This document shows, in pieces, positions 1-11,232 of a stretch of DNA of 64,000 nucleotides. Source of the DNA: Talpa occidentalis (Eukaryota; Chordata; Mammalia; Eulipotyphla; Talpidae); contig NW_023601543.1 of NCBI RefSeq assembly GCF_014898055.3, positions 14,345,314 through 14,409,313 on the forward strand, in the 5' to 3' direction. A program made the position numbers and the translations under genes. Within the stretch, counting starts at the first letter, position 1. Each line of letters opens with the position of its first letter. The notes below the pieces were generated by a model. That model did no database searches, had not been told where the DNA came from, and saw only the letters and a program-made list of their open reading frames with translations.

Positions 1-95
1 CCCTGGCTTCTAAGTGGCGGGTCCTATGCACTTTGCACTGTGCCCCACTGCTTTGTAGGATGCTAAAAATGGCAGTGGTACACAGAGTGGTTTTT
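1..95. other. Unannotated flank with SINE target site
   Basis: No gene or repeat is recognised at the left edge. The last 16 bases (80-95, acacagagtggttttt) are the left copy of the target-site duplication of the following SINE. Confidence 0.5.
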
Positions 96-350
96 TTTTA
101 AAGCTATATTTTTATTTATAGAAGAGCTTGTGTGCAGGCCAGAGGTGTGGGAGGGTGAGAGGATTCACCAGAGACAGAGTGGGGAGCAGAACAGGCAGAC
201 AGTGCCTGAGGGGAGCAGTGGGCGAGACAGGAGAGGTCTGCTGCGCCATGTGGGATTCTGCCTGGCCGGCCAAGAATTGAATCGGCGCTGCGGAGGCTGC
301 GGCCAGCTTCACAACGCGGCTCTCAACCCGCTGCACCACCGGGGAGGCCC
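96..350 (-). mobile_element. tRNA-derived SINE, A-like head with B-type tail
   Basis: Read on the minus strand, this starts GGGCCTCCCCGGTGGTGCAG and has a B-box region altered to GATTCAATTC. It ends in the gaatcctctcacc...cacacctctggcctg tail typical of subfamily B. The head (gaagctggccgcagcctccgcagcgccg) is closer to subfamily A, so it looks intermediate. A perfect 16-bp target-site duplication, acacagagtggttttt, lies at 80-95 and 353-368. The small reading frames on both strands here are translations of the SINE. Confidence 0.93.
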
Positions 351-368
351 AAACACAGAGTGGTTTTT

Positions 369-818
369 ATCATGGATTGGAAAGAGGCAAAACTAGAGCT
401 GGAGAGAGAGAGGAGTTTGAAGACTTTTGAAGTAGCTAGGGAAAATGAAATATGGGCCTGAGTCAGTATTAATGGAATTAGGGATGGACAAGAAGGGTTA
501 GATACAACAACCTTAATGGAGGTAAATCATCCTGAACTGTTATGGCTTAAGGAGTCATAAAGCCTAGAAATGGAGAAAAAATGAAAATCATCAAAGCCAG
601 TCCTCTATCTTTAAGCAGAATAGAAATACGGCCACTTGTACTGCTGTGTCCACTGAGATTCAAGCCAAGCGACTTGACGAAGGTCTCACACTAATCTGGG
701 TAGAAAGGAACTGCAACTCAGAAGTCCAGCTTCCTAGTATCATCCTCTTGCCACGAAAGCATGGAGTCTCCAAAATCTGCTTCTCAGTTTGTTAGCTTTA
801 TTTAAAAATACTTTTATT
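369..818. other. Unannotated segment
   Basis: I see no gene, RNA or recognisable repeat. The last 16 bases (804-819, aaaaatacttttattg) are the target of the next SINE and match the 3' end of an old minus-strand L1 that continues beyond it. Confidence 0.4.
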
Positions 819-1075
819 GGGCCTCCCCTGGTGGCGCAGCAGTTGAGCACTGGGCTGTGAAGCTGCCCGCAGCCTGTGCAGCGCCAGTTCGATCCCCGGC
901 CACCGGCGAGGGTCCCACATGGCGCGACAGACCTCTCCTGCCGTGCCTGCTGCTCCCCTCAGCAGTGTATTTCATCACTCTGTCTGTTCTGCTCCCAGCT
1001 CTGGCTCTGGTGAATTCTCTCACCCTCCCGCACTTCTGACTGTACACAATGCTTGTATAAATAAATAAATCTTAA
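819..1075 (+). mobile_element. tRNA-derived SINE, subfamily A
   Basis: The A-box-like TGGCGCAGCAGTTGAG, B box GTTCGATCCCC, conserved body (gcagacctctcctgc-like, cagcagtgtatttc) and tail tataaataaataaatctt are all readable. A 16-bp duplication, aaaaatacttttattg, is at 804-819 and 1076-1091. The element inserted at the T-rich end of the older L1 fragment that follows. Confidence 0.95.
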
Positions 1076-1930
1076 AAAAATACTTTTATTGACATGCAAA
1101 CAAGTGAAAAATCAGATGCGTACACCAAGAAATTGTCACAGACAGCACACTTATGGAACCAGCTCCTGAACACATCCAACACCACGGAAGATACTCGTGC
1201 CCTCTTCCAGCCACTGACGTACCCACCAGGGATAACGTCTGCCCTGACTTAGTCTTCCTCTTTTAATACATACCTTCTGGCGGGCCACATCAGACAGGGA
1301 AATTCACTCATGGGGATCCTCCTGTTGCTAGATATTTAGATTATTCCTATCTTTTCCTGCAACAAACAGTGCCTGCACAGAACATGCACGCGCATGCTAC
1401 TCTGTACATGTGAGCAGGTGGCACCCAGGATAGGGTCTGAGAAGGAAGCATTAAGGGTTTTGTACATTTTGATAACTGATACCATTATGACTTCTGCAAA
1501 GTTTTCCTTCAACCATAGTGTGGATTCCCTATCTTTTTGCTAGAATACAGTATCATCAACCCTATGAATTTTTGCCAAATTGACAGGTGAAAATTGGTCG
1601 CTCCTTATTGCTGTAATTTGCATTACTCTGTGAAGGAGTGATTTTTTTCGAATGCTTACTAATCCTTTGTGTTTCTTTTATAAATCAATTGTGGTATCTT
1701 TCCTCATGTTCCTATGGAAATTTTTCTTTTATTTTTGGGCTTGTAAGCATTCTTTTGTGGCATGAAAATTAATATATTTTCTGTTAAGTGTCTTGCAAAT
1801 ATTTTCCCCATATATCTGCACATTGTTTATGCTGTGCATAAACAATGTGTTCTTTTCACATCAAAACGATTTTATAAAGTTTTTGCCCTCTTGTAGATTC
1901 TTTTATCATTCCTTTAAGTATGGAAAAGCA
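1076..1930 (-). mobile_element. Old L1 3' region (L1M type), minus strand
   Basis: The tract reads as the reverse of an L1 3' end. It has the 'cttttattgacatgcaaac' terminal pattern near 1083, then the ORF2 C-terminal region in reverse (tagatatttagattattcc; tgccaaattgacaggtgaaa; ttgcattactctgtgaaggagtg; cttttataaatcaattgtgg). Many indels and stops show it is old and non-functional. It contains a perfect hairpin at 1819-1849. The far boundary is uncertain. Confidence 0.7.
1819..1849. repeat. Perfect inverted repeat, 14-nt arms
   Basis: Arms cacattgtttatgc and gcataaacaatgtg are separated by only tgt. The arms are perfect although the surrounding L1 relic is heavily diverged. Confidence 0.85.
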
Positions 1931-2509
1931 CATATTCTGAATTTTTCAGGGCAGCCCTAGTGTCCCCAAAAGTACAAGTGCATATGTCAAATCATGCCTT
2001 CCCAATTTAGAGTCAGAAAATTTAGTCTTCCTACCCATTGTGGTTCCTGGTTTGTTTTCCAAACAAATCCAGGTGCTCTTTGAGGAGCAAAATAGGGTAG
2101 CAGGACACACCTGTCTTATACTTGTGGAATCCGGTATGTGCTAAAGGGAATGTGAATATGGTGTAACCTCTGGGCTTTCTCAACATCATGTCCCCAGCTG
2201 TCTTCTGCTGCGACACTCAAACAGCAAAGACACTTTGGAATGTTTGGTTGCCATTTCAAAGTGTTTGGTTACACAGAAGGAGGTCTGGAAAATTTCTGCT
2301 GTTGTCTATAAAGGGAAATGGAACTTTTTGAGCACATGGAAAAGTCTCTTAAATTCCCATCCATATTCTTCAGGCCTATAAAGTTTAGTTGTATCTAAGA
2401 AGTAAAGAGTTTGCTAATCAAATTTTTTAACTCTCAGGATAGTGTTTACACTAATGTGACCAGTTTAAAAGCATTCTCAGCAGTAGACGATTTCAAACAA
2501 ATAACATGC
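1931..2509. other. Unannotated segment
   Basis: AT-moderate sequence with no recognised gene or repeat. A 61-codon minus-strand frame near 2031-2216 has no recognisable domain and is best taken as chance. Confidence 0.4.
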
Positions 2510-2660
2510 TAATCTGGTTATTCAGCAAACATTTATTGGATGTCCACTGTCTTTCAGGTGACATTGGATGAAAGGGTAGATGAGTGTGCTCATTTCTAGC
2601 TGAAACTAAGAGATGAATAAGACCTGGCTCTTGTCCACAAGGTGCCTACATCTGGTAAAT
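2510..2660 (-). mobile_element. L2 3'-end relic
   Basis: The order cagcaaacatttattgg, tgtccactgtc, gatgaataagacctggctcttg, aaggtgcctacatctgg follows the reverse-complement L2 3' end (attcaacaaacatttattgagcacctactatg... pattern). It is diverged and truncated. Confidence 0.6.
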
Positions 2661-3837
2661 AGAAATTATTCCCTTCCATTGATGAAAAACACTTCCCTGT
2701 GAATTCTAAAGGGACCAAATGGATTAGTTTTTAGTTAGAATTACTGAGTTTGCTTGAAAGCAATAAAAACTGAGCTTACCCTCATTTAATCTGTACCAGT
2801 GCCTTTTTCCTGTATTTTTCTCTCAGGAGCCCCATTATTATACTCATACTCTTTATTTTATTTTTTTTTTTCAGGAAAAGCTGGTATGAGCATTCAAGTA
2901 AGGAAAAAATTGTCTTTTCCTTTGCCAAAATTTCTTTTGTCCAAATGTCAGTGACACCTTTAGGATATGAAATGGTCGCAATGATCTTGGTTTCAATTGA
3001 TAGGAATTTAGATGGTAGAAATAAGAGGAAATGGGGAGATGGAGACTTTGAGTCTGCTTCAGCCTTAATTGTCGTAAGGAATGACACATTTCTCACTGAG
3101 AAATGTTCTTGGTGATAATTGGCTTCCTGTTGCAGACTGAATGTGGCTTGAGAAGAAACTGCTTCCCCTAGATTATGGAATAGGCAGTGTTGGTATTGTA
3201 TTTTTAAAATTAATTCAGTAAACATTTGCTCTGATAATTAGACCTCATAGAGCTTCATGCTGAGAGTACAATATCATTTGTGTGTGCAATTTAAAAGTTT
3301 CTTCAGAGTAGGTCAGCTTAAAAAAATGACTTTTCCCCTCTCTACCTGCCCCTCTCACCTCCACCCAAGCTTTATTTGAGGTTGAGACAGACAGGAAATT
3401 TTAAGGCCCCAGACCTTCAAGGATAACTCTGCAATTTGGAGTTCCATCTCTCTGCAGCCTGCCCTCCCCACAACATACTTACACCAATTCTCACAATTTC
3501 TCTTTGAAAAGATCAGGCTGCCTCTGCTTGCAAGAGAGCTCCCAAGTTATTTATGCAAGTTAGCAGCAGTCCAGTAATTCTATCCCCTCCCTGGGGAGCA
3601 GATGCTCAAGTCTTTCAGATGTCTCTGGCTACTGTTGGCTAGTTTTCTTCCAAGACAAGAATTTGTAGCTCTGAGCACCTCCAGAAAGGCCAAACAACTC
3701 TCTCAGGGGGATCCACTGTGAGACTGAAAGCTTAGTTGGAAATAAGAAAAGAATCAGAGCATGTAACAAGCAGGGTATTTCGGGAGGTGGATGGGGGTGG
3801 TGTAGAGAGAGGGGAACTTAAATATCATCGAGTCCAG
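2661..3837. other. Unannotated segment
   Basis: No recognised gene or repeat. The longest frame is 147 codons on the minus strand (2782-3225); its product is Lys/Ser/Leu-rich with no domain I know, and there is no promoter, splice or polyadenylation context that supports it. Confidence 0.4.
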
Positions 3838-3975
3838 TGGTTCTCAACCAACATGCCTGAGAGATGCATTCACATGTGTATCTGTTTGGCACTGCTGCCA
3901 AGATCCTTGTCAGGGGGTGGTTGGGGCTGGAAGCAAGTATTTCTGTTGGAGCAGTTTCTAAGGAATATTTCTTAG
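3838..3975 (+). mobile_element. Possible hAT (MER5/MER20-like) fragment
   Basis: It opens with cagtggttctcaacc, the terminal inverted repeat typical of non-autonomous hAT-Charlie elements. The body is too diverged to assign, and the opposite terminus was not found. Low confidence. Confidence 0.3.
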
Positions 3976-4599
3976 AAACTATCTGAAGAGCATAGGTGAA
4001 CTTTAAAAAAACCCCTCTTTCCCAGCTTTAAGTGAACGAAGTTTCCATGCATCATGCAACAGTTCAGTGGCAAAACTGACTTGATCCCAGGTCTCTGGAC
4101 TCCGCATCCTCATGCTCTGCTCTGGAAAAAAAGGAGAAACAGCAGGTGAGAAAGGAGGGAGAGAGAAGTCACTACTGTGATGGTCTCCTTGCCTCCATTA
4201 TCACTGTCTTTGAAAAGTCTCAAATAGCCCAAGCTCTTGATGTCAAGCCCCACAAGACTAACTTTACAAGCTCATCTCTGGAGCCTTGTCACAGCAGCAC
4301 TGGACTCCTGGACAGAATAAACCCTGTGTTTTCAATCCACTTCCTCTACCCAGACAACTTCTTCCTATTAGCCAGGCAAAATCCACTTTGCTCCCCACAA
4401 TGACAGTTACTTATCACAGTGCTTGCTTGGTATTTTGCGCCACGATATCTGCATGTAGTAGCTTTCAGATAAATAAATATGCATTTAACTTCCATAATTT
4501 GCACTTTATTTGAAGGAAGACATTGCAAAAGCCCACCCCCAGTGTGGCTGCCTGTACAATCGCGCCTCCACGGACCACTCCCATCTGCATTCAGTTTTC
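3976..4599. other. Unannotated segment
   Basis: No gene or repeat is recognised. Overlapping short frames on both strands (4146-4528) are below the length expected by chance in AT-rich DNA and show no domain. Confidence 0.35.
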
Positions 4600-4812
4600 T
4601 CCTGTGTTCACATTAGTATTTTGTTTGTCTTGTAGCACTTCGTACTTTTTGTCTTGTATTATCATAGCACTTTACATACACACATACATTCCTGGCCTGT
4701 AAGTTCACGAAGGTGAGGGTCGTGTCGCTTCATCTTCATGCTTCTCCCCTTGGTAACCATCACAGGGCTACACACGTGGTAGCTTCCCAGTAAATGAAAT
4801 AAATGAACGAGT
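4600..4812 (+). mobile_element. L2 3'-end relic
   Basis: Plus-strand L2 order is visible: tgtagcacttcgtactttt, cctggcctgtaagttcacgaaggtgaggg, catgcttctccccttgg, cacagggctacacacgtgg, ccagtaaatgaaataaatgaa. This matches the L2 ending (gagggcagggactgtgt ... tagtaggtgctcaataaatg). Confidence 0.72.
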
Positions 4813-4924
4813 AAAATTTTCTTGTTTTCATACTTCTTTTCTTTTTGAGAAAAGTAATTTTAATGGCATTTAATACCAGATAGTGACTTACTATAGTTAC
4901 TGTTTTACTATTCAATTAGTTGAA

Positions 4925-5070
4925 TATTCTACGAGATATTTCTGAACTCTTTAAGCTGAGGGAAACAGATGTTATCTGTCTGCATTTGCAGCAAGAAAAT
5001 TGAGGCACAGAGATACTGAGTAACACTTTACCCAAGTCACAGAGACAAGACTGGAAAACAGGTGCTTACT
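4925..5070 (-). mobile_element. MIR relic
   Basis: The segment aagaaaattgaggcacagagatactgagtaacactt and pccaagtcacagag-type sequence match the reverse-complement MIR core (gaggaaactgaggcacagagaggttaag...cccaaggtcacacag). It is diverged. Confidence 0.6.
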
Positions 5071-5086
5071 CGTAAGCATTTAACCA

Positions 5087-5355
5087 GGGCCTGCCTTCCT
5101 GGTGGTGCAAGGGGTTAAGACACAACCTATGAAGCTATCATCAGCCACTGCAGCACAAGTTCGATCCCCAGCCAGGTAGCTGACCCACATGGTGCAGCAG
5201 ACCTCTCCTGACTCGCCCACTGCTCCCCTCAGCAGTGTATTTCAGTCAGTCTGCTTGTTCTGTTCCCCACTCTGTGTCTGGTGAATCCTCTCACCCCTCC
5301 CCCCGACACCTCTGTCCTGTACCCCAGTTCTTGTATGCATAAATAATAAATAAGA
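5087..5355 (+). mobile_element. tRNA-derived SINE, subfamily B
   Basis: Head ggtggtgcaaggggttaag, B box AGTTCGATCCCC, body gcagcagacctctcctgactcgc and tail cctgtaccccagttcttgtatgcat mark subfamily B. No clear target-site duplication was found, and the first 20 bases carry an insertion (gcctgccttcctgg), so the copy may be older than its neighbours. Confidence 0.9.
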
Positions 5356-5411
5356 ACACAATGAAGTACTGTAAAGGCTATAGATTTATGGCAATTCTGA
5401 GGGAGTTCTCA

Positions 5412-5451
5412 GGAGATGGGTATTCTCGTCCGGAGATGGGTATTCTCGGCA
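5412..5451. repeat. 20-bp tandem duplication
   Basis: Two adjacent copies of ggagatgggtattctcg(t/g) (5412-5431 and 5432-5451) differ only at their last bases, which suggests a recent local duplication. Confidence 0.8.
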
Positions 5452-5975
5452 TCCTATGATCCTGACCATAGGCTGTTTCCCGGGAGGAATGACGTGCTTT
5501 CCCAGCACATGTCCTAGCGCTTGCTGTGCTGCCCCAGTGCAGATCTGATCCGCTAAGATGGTTCTTGCCCTCTCGTAATCAGTTCACACCTGTGTGCATA
5601 CATGTGCCTCTTAAGAAGTGTCGGGTAGAAAGCATGCTAGACAGTTTTACATCCACGAGTAAAAATTCTTTTCATGACATTTATATTTAAAAGAGTATAA
5701 GAAAGATATACCTAGTAGAGAAGGTGAGTACAACTGAAATTATATGGTGTAATCTTTTTTCCATATATAGGCAGAAATTTGTTATCTAAAGAAAACAATG
5801 GCAGAATTGAGTAATTAATACTGAAGTTTTATTTATAAATATAGAATTGTAGCACTAAGGAGGACTTTTAGGGGGGAAATAAAAGAGCAGGATCATGTCT
5901 GTAAATTCAGACTCCTCCCCAAACACCACATTATTTAAATAGTGACATACTAGTTCAGAAGACTTTATTATCAAC
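5452..5975. other. Unannotated segment
   Basis: AT-rich toward the right; no gene, RNA or repeat recognised. Confidence 0.4.
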
Positions 5976-6215
5976 CATTTTTTTAACCTTTAGGTTAAAA
6001 AACATTTTATTTATTTTTATTTTTTAATGATGTACCATTGTTTCACATCCTTGTTTATTTTTTCACAATATCAGATTTCTTCCCTCAGGTGTGGTCTCCA
6101 TAGTTTTCCCGCCACCAAAGCACCCATGTCCTCTGCCACAGTCCATTGTGCTCACCTCCTGCCTGTTTTCCCCGTCTCCATAGTTCCTTTCTTAAACTCA
6201 ACATAGTCCCTGCTA
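5976..6215 (-). mobile_element. L1 3' UTR fragment
   Basis: T/A-rich start (ttttatttatttttattttttaatg) is followed by a C-rich tract with ccaccaaagcacccatgtcctctgccacagtcc. The layout is the same as in the better preserved L1 3' end at 24.8-25.0 kb (caaggcacccgtgcaccatcaccacagtcc), so it is a related but older L1 subfamily. Confidence 0.6.
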
Positions 6216-6239
6216 GGTTGTCAATTCTCCAGTGACAGA

Positions 6240-6435
6240 AGCCTTACCTTGTTTGTTTATTCATTCGTTCACTCCATAAATACTTATCATATCCCTGCTA
6301 TGTACCCGGCACTGTTCTAGGCTATAGGCAGACAGCAGTGCATAAAACAGAGTCTGTCCTTGGCCTCACAGACCACACATTCTAGTGAATGAGACAGATA
6401 ATAAGCAAATACCTATATAAATTGAGGTCCTTAAT
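6240..6435 (-). mobile_element. L2 3'-end relic
   Basis: ttcattcgttcactccataaatactt, gctatgtacccggcactgttctaggctat, gcagtgcataaaacagag, cctcacagaccacacattctagtgaatgagacag is the reverse L2 3' end in order, well preserved for its class. Confidence 0.78.
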
Positions 6436-6689
6436 TAGTTAAAAAAACAACAAGACAAATGAAAGGCCTGCAGAATGAACAAGTGCTGCAGTTTAGGTAG
6501 GGAGGTCAGGGCAAGGCTGAGCAGTTGACATTTAAGCAGAGACTTTGTCTTTCCTGAACAACACTACCCCCAACCCTGGCTCAACCACCATAGCTAGTAC
6601 AGAGCTAAATATATAGTTTACTGCCTGTGCAGTTACTGACTTTCACAACATCCTTCTAAAGAAATAGGGTAAGAGCTAATATTGATTAC
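6436..6689. other. Unannotated segment
   Basis: No recognised feature. Confidence 0.35.
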
Positions 6690-6890
6690 TGCCTAAAACT
6701 CTGGGCTCTAGAGTCTTGGGCTTAAAGCTGCCATAAACTAGTCTTTGCTGTTGAGCAAATAGCCAACTACTCTAAGCCAATACTTGCCTAAATCTGTGAA
6801 GTGGATTCAGTAGCATCTACCCTCAGGGTGATTTTGTGGATGAAATACCAGATATTAGATTACTTATTGCGAAAACCGCTTGAAATACAC
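6690..6890 (+). mobile_element. MIR relic
   Basis: Plus-strand MIR order can be traced: aactctgggctctagagtcttggg, ttgagcaaatagccaacta, cctaaatctgtgaagtgg, catctaccctcagggtgattttgtggatgaa, accgcttgaaat. It is diverged but collinear. Confidence 0.62.
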
Positions 6891-7089
6891 CCGTACATGT
6901 GTGGAGCTCTGATATGTAGCAGAGAGAGCATGTCAGGTCAGTGGGAAATGGAGAGACTGTTTACCAGTGAAGTTGGAAAGATGTTTATCCATATGGAAAA
7001 AGATGAAAATAAACCCTGTCACACTCTATACAGGTTCCATCAAGAGTATAAATTTCAAAAACAAATTTTTAATTCTGGGTAGAAAATAT

Positions 7090-7594
7090 TAGTGAATATC
7101 TTACTAACTTTGGAATAGAGAGATGTCTTAAGTCACAAAACAATTAACTATAAAATAAGCAATACATGAACTATTTTAAAATGTAAATTGTTGTTCATCA
7201 AAATACTCCTAAAAGAATGAGAAGAGACAAGTTACAAATAGAGAAAATATTCACAAAACAAAGAAATAATAAGAATATAATAGCAATAATAGCAAGAATG
7301 GTGAAGGGGGTCAAAAGGTACAAACTTCTAGTTATAAATAAATAAATCTTGGGGATGTCATGTAAAGCATGGTGACCATAATTAATAGTACTGTACTGAA
7401 TATTTGAAAGTTGTTAAGAGTCGATCTTAAAAGCTCTCATCACAAGAAAATAAGTTTTGTCACTATGTACAATAATGGGTGTCAACTAGACTTATATGTT
7501 ATATACAAATATTGATCATTATGTTGTACACCTGCAGCGAGTATGTTATATGTCAATTGTATGTCCATTTTAAAGAGTAATAACATTAATTTTT
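7090..7594 (+). mobile_element. L1 ORF2 remnant followed by L1 3' UTR
   Basis: 7190-7262 resembles the ORF2 C-terminal region (gttcatcaaaatactcctaaaagaatgagaagagacaag). 7280-7590 is a typical old L1 3' UTR (catgtaaagcatggtgaccata, aaaagctctcatcacaag, atgttgtacacctgcagc, tatgtcaattgtatgtcc). Because ORF2 sequence resumes after 7595, the 3' UTR piece may be a separate L1 inserted into the older one. Confidence 0.65.
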
Positions 7595-7704
7595 TAAAAG
7601 AAATCCCATAAGGAATTGGAAAAAAACAATAAACAGACATTTCACAGAATTTCAAATGCATGTGGCTAGTTAACTTTGAAGAGGTTCAACATTGTTAATC
7701 AGGA

Positions 7705-7979
7705 GGCCTCCCCTGGTGGTGCAGTGGTTGAGCACTGGGCTGCGAGGCTGCCCACAGCCTCTGCAGTGCTGGTTCGATCCCTGGCTGCCGGCGAAGGTCC
7801 CACATGGCAAGCAGACCTCTCCTGCTGCCCGCTGCTCCCCTCAACAGTGTATTTCGTCAGTCTGCCTGTTCTGTTCCCCGCTCTGGCTCTGGTGAATTCT
7901 CTCACCCTCCTGCGCTTCTGACTGTACCCAGTGCTTGAATAAATAAATAAATTTTAAAAAATTAAAAAAAATAAAAGTA
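7705..7979 (+). mobile_element. tRNA-derived SINE, subfamily A2
   Basis: Head ggcctcccctggtggtgcagtggttgagc, B box GGTTCGATCCC, and body with gtatttcgtcagtctgcctgttctgttcc. It lacks the extra ggctgctcccc block seen in the A1 copies. A perfect 17-bp duplication, aacattgttaatcagga, lies at 7688-7704 and 7980-7996. It is inserted in the L1 relic. Confidence 0.96.
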
Positions 7980-8652
7980 AACATTGTTAATCAGGAAAAT
8001 GCAAATGGTGTCATAAGATACCATTTTATATCTGTTGGTTGACAAAAAGTAAAAGGTGACAATACCAGGCAGCCTTTCTCAGTTGCGGTTCCTGGAGAGA
8101 ACAAAGTGCTAATGCCCAACAATATCCATTATGTGTACAGAATTAAATTTTATGCTTCTAGAATGGTACCAGTTATGTACCATCCTTGAGAGAATTGATG
8201 AAACAGTTACTGAAATTATTTTCTGTGTTCTGGGTTCAGATTACAAAGTCCAGCTAAGAAAGGCAAGGATGGAGAAGATGCCGTTACATGATTCCTTGTG
8301 TGTACTCATAGGACGATTAAGGAATTGCTGCAAACACTATGAACATGTTGACATTATCTCCTAAAGTTGAATGCTCATATAGCCTATGACTCCAAAATTC
8401 TCCTCCTAGATAAATATCTAAAAGAAACTCTTTTTCATGTATCAAATGAGATGTGGACAAGTATAACAGTATAGCTTACAATACAAAAACCTGGAAACAA
8501 CCTAAATCCTTATCAACATTAATTATACATTAATAAACAGCTATATTCATATAGTGGAATTTATAGAGCATTCAGAGCAAATGAACTACAGCCATACACA
8601 AAAATATGGATAAATTTTAGCAATAAAATATTAGATGAAAAAGTAAGCCCTA

Positions 8653-8924
8653 GGGCCTCCCTGGTGGCACAAGGGGTTAAGCATGAGCACTATGAAGTTA
8701 TTTGCAGCCACTGCAGCACAAGTTCAATCCCCGGGCGGGGAGCTACCCACATGGCACAGCAGACCTCTCCTGACTCACCCGCTGCTCCCATCAGCAGTGT
8801 ATTTCAGTGGCTCCACCTGTTCTGCTCCCAACTCTGTCTCTTGTGAATCCTCTCATCCCCCACACCTCTGGCCTGTACCCCAGCTCTTGTATGTAAAAAT
8901 AAATAAATCTTTTTAAAAAAGAAA
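8653..8924 (+). mobile_element. tRNA-derived SINE, subfamily B
   Basis: gggcctccctggtggcacaaggggttaagc head, B-box region agttcaatccc, B-type tail cacctctggcctgtaccccagctcttgtatg. The 16-bp duplication gaaaaagtaagcccta is at 8637-8652 and 8925-8940. It is inserted in the same L1 relic as the previous SINE. Confidence 0.96.
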
Positions 8925-9000
8925 GAAAAAGTAAGCCCTAAAAGAATCCTAAAAGATACAAAAGTATCTTTATCATACATGTAGGTATAACAAAACTAGT

Positions 9001-10429
9001 ATTTGAAAAACAAAGGGATAATGAACAAAGGATTCAGGATGAGGGCGATCTTGACTGGTGTGTGGAAGATATGTAGGATGGGGGTGGAGGAATTGTCATA
9101 ATAATCAAGGTCTTTTTTTTTCGGAGGGGGCATTATGAATTTGTAAGTGCTTATTACATTATTTAAAATGACTAGCTAAATAACTAGGGGGCCAGCGCTG
9201 AGTATATGTCATGATCCAAGTAATGTATGCACCTGATTGCTTAAAAAAATACATGAATAAGGAAGTACTTAGCCTCATGCTTTTGATATAAAATAAGGCT
9301 AAGTAAATGACAGTTGTCATTGCTACCATTTCTTCTTCCCCCTACTGCTTCTCATTTTACCTTCTGTCAAGAAATCATTATTTTCCTGTTGTGCCTGAGA
9401 ATTAATGAGTAGAAATATTAATTTGCATGAAGTTTCCCCAAATGACTAAGAGAACTAGATTCAAAATTTGATAATTCCAGAGTTTTCAAACTTTTATAAA
9501 TCCATTAGACATCATTCATTGAATTGTGCTTTTTTAAAATTATCAAAGTAGTTCTATACATACACTTTTAGGATTTTACTAACACCAAAAAGCTTTAACC
9601 TCTGCATGTTATGACTTTGGTACTCAAAATCGTAATAGTAATTTAATCTAATGGTGGCAGATGGTACTGAATTAGGGCACTCTGCTAGAAGATTATAGTG
9701 TGTGATGAATGGGTGGAGAAAAAAAAATTGCACTCTTAGCTTGGATCTGTAAGTCTGTTAGCTATTATTATTTATTTATTAGAGCTTACATAGCACCTAC
9801 TCTTCATTCCCTGCTGCAAACTTTCCTCTATTTCCACCATCAAAAGAGCTGAACTATAACTTTTTCAGACAAGTTTTTAATGTTACAATGGGGTAGGAGG
9901 AATGATCTGGAGGTGTTGTCTCATTTCAGTCTGTTTTTGTGGTGAAGGGTTCAGTGCATAACAGGAAAGAGAAAACTGAAGGAGTCCAGAAGATGAAATG
10001 CATGAAAGAAAATAAGGTAAGGGCAAGAAAAGCAGGATAGTACTGGGGGGAAAGTATCAGAATGACAAGCCAGAAGATCTGGAGTTTGGCCTAAGCTCTG
10101 CCCTCACATCATATTTGACCTTCAGCCAGCTCCGTACCTTTTCTAAGTCTGTTTTCTGGCATAGAATGGAGAAATTAGACTAGACATGACTATGTCCTTT
10201 TAAGCGTCTGCATACAGTTTAAGACAAATAGGGGGACTTTACTTCCAGGAAGATGGAGTAAACACTTTCCCCTACTACTGCCACTAGTTCAGTTACAAAC
10301 ATTGGATATTATATATTTAAAAATTCAGACTGTAAGTTACAGAGACAAGGGATGGTGGTGGGGGCAGAGGGATAAGACTTAGCTCTTCTAGGGCCTGTGT
10401 CTTTCCATATAAATGTTAGAAAAAGCTTG
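9001..10429. other. Unannotated segment
   Basis: Mostly AT-rich, with no gene. The first 300 bases could be the 3' UTR of the preceding L1. No other repeat was recognised. Confidence 0.35.
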
Positions 10430-11150
10430 TCTGTGTCTCCAAAAATAATGCCCTTGCTGGAATTTTGATAGGAATGGCATTGAAGCTAAAGATCAATTTG
10501 GAGATTACTGACATCTTTACTAAGTTGTGCCTCCCGTTACATGAACACAGTGTGTTTGTTCATGATTTATGTCTTATTTCATTTGAATTTTATAAACTGC
10601 AGCATATAGATCATGAACAGGTTTTGATAAACTTATATTTAAGTATTTCATTGTAATTGAATAATTTTAAATGATTATATTTTTAAATTCAGTTTCCATG
10701 TGCTCATTGATAATATACAAAAATGCAATTGATTTTTGCATATTTATGTTGTATCTTGCAATGGGATTTTCTGTATAGATAATTATGTCTACTTTGTTAA
10801 GTTTTTCTATTTTTTCACTTGACTCAAGCAAGTTCATTATAACTTGTTGGAAGATTTTTCATCAAGGCAGATTTGAAATGTTTACCAGATAATTCTAATA
10901 TCTCTGTCATTTCAGTTTTGCATCTATTTATAGTTGTTTTCATTTAGTTTGAAATTTTCCACGTTCTTGGTATGACAAGTGATCTTCAGTTGAAATCTGG
11001 GCATTATGAGACTTTGGATCTCCCTCTGCCACCACCACCATCCCTTGTCTTTTTCCTTCCCCCTCTCTCAACCTGAGAGCCCTGAAAGTGTTTTATGTTG
11101 TCGAATTGTCTACTTTATAGACATCTAATATTTGTTTTTATCATCCTGGC
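10430..11150 (-). mobile_element. Old L1 fragment, minus strand
   Basis: cttgctggaattttgataggaatggcattgaa, agatcaatttggagattactgacatctttac, gcatatagatcatgaacaggttttgataaa, atttaagtatttcattg is the reverse of the ORF2 region after the RT domain. The rest (ttccacgttcttggtatgacaagtgat, gaaatctgggcattatgagactttgg) is a pattern I associate with old L1 but cannot place exactly. Confidence 0.6.
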
Positions 11151-11160
11151 TTGCTCTGCT

Positions 11161-11162
11161 GC

Positions 11163-11197
<35 letters not shown>

Positions 11198-11232
11198 TAT
11201 ACATATTCATACATATAGACACACATATATAT
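11161..11232. repeat. TA/CA microsatellite
   Basis: catatatata... runs into tacacacacacatatacat and then degenerates to acatatagacacacatatat. It is the cause of the Ile/Tyr/His-rich reading frame at 11095-11523. Confidence 0.9.

Larger units (their letters stand above)
7595..9000 (+). pseudogene. Decayed L1 ORF2 C-terminal region, split by two SINEs
   Basis: Sequence outside the two SINEs reads in order as the end of L1 ORF2: acagacatttcacagaatttc, gttaatcaggaaaatgcaaatggtg, atgactccaaaattctcctcctagataaatatct, aaacctggaaacaacctaaatccttatcaacatt, atatagtggaatttatagagc. It has many stops and no open frame of useful length. The part from about 8955 to 9290 may be its 3' UTR. Confidence 0.62.

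Noticed and set aside
819..900. Possible tRNA genes (A and B boxes)
   Set aside because: The boxes belong to SINE heads; the full cloverleaf is not maintained and every case continues into the SINE body with target-site duplications.
2782..3225. 147-codon minus-strand frame
   Set aside because: No recognisable domain, no codon bias or regulatory context, and this length is expected by chance in 64 kb of AT-rich DNA.
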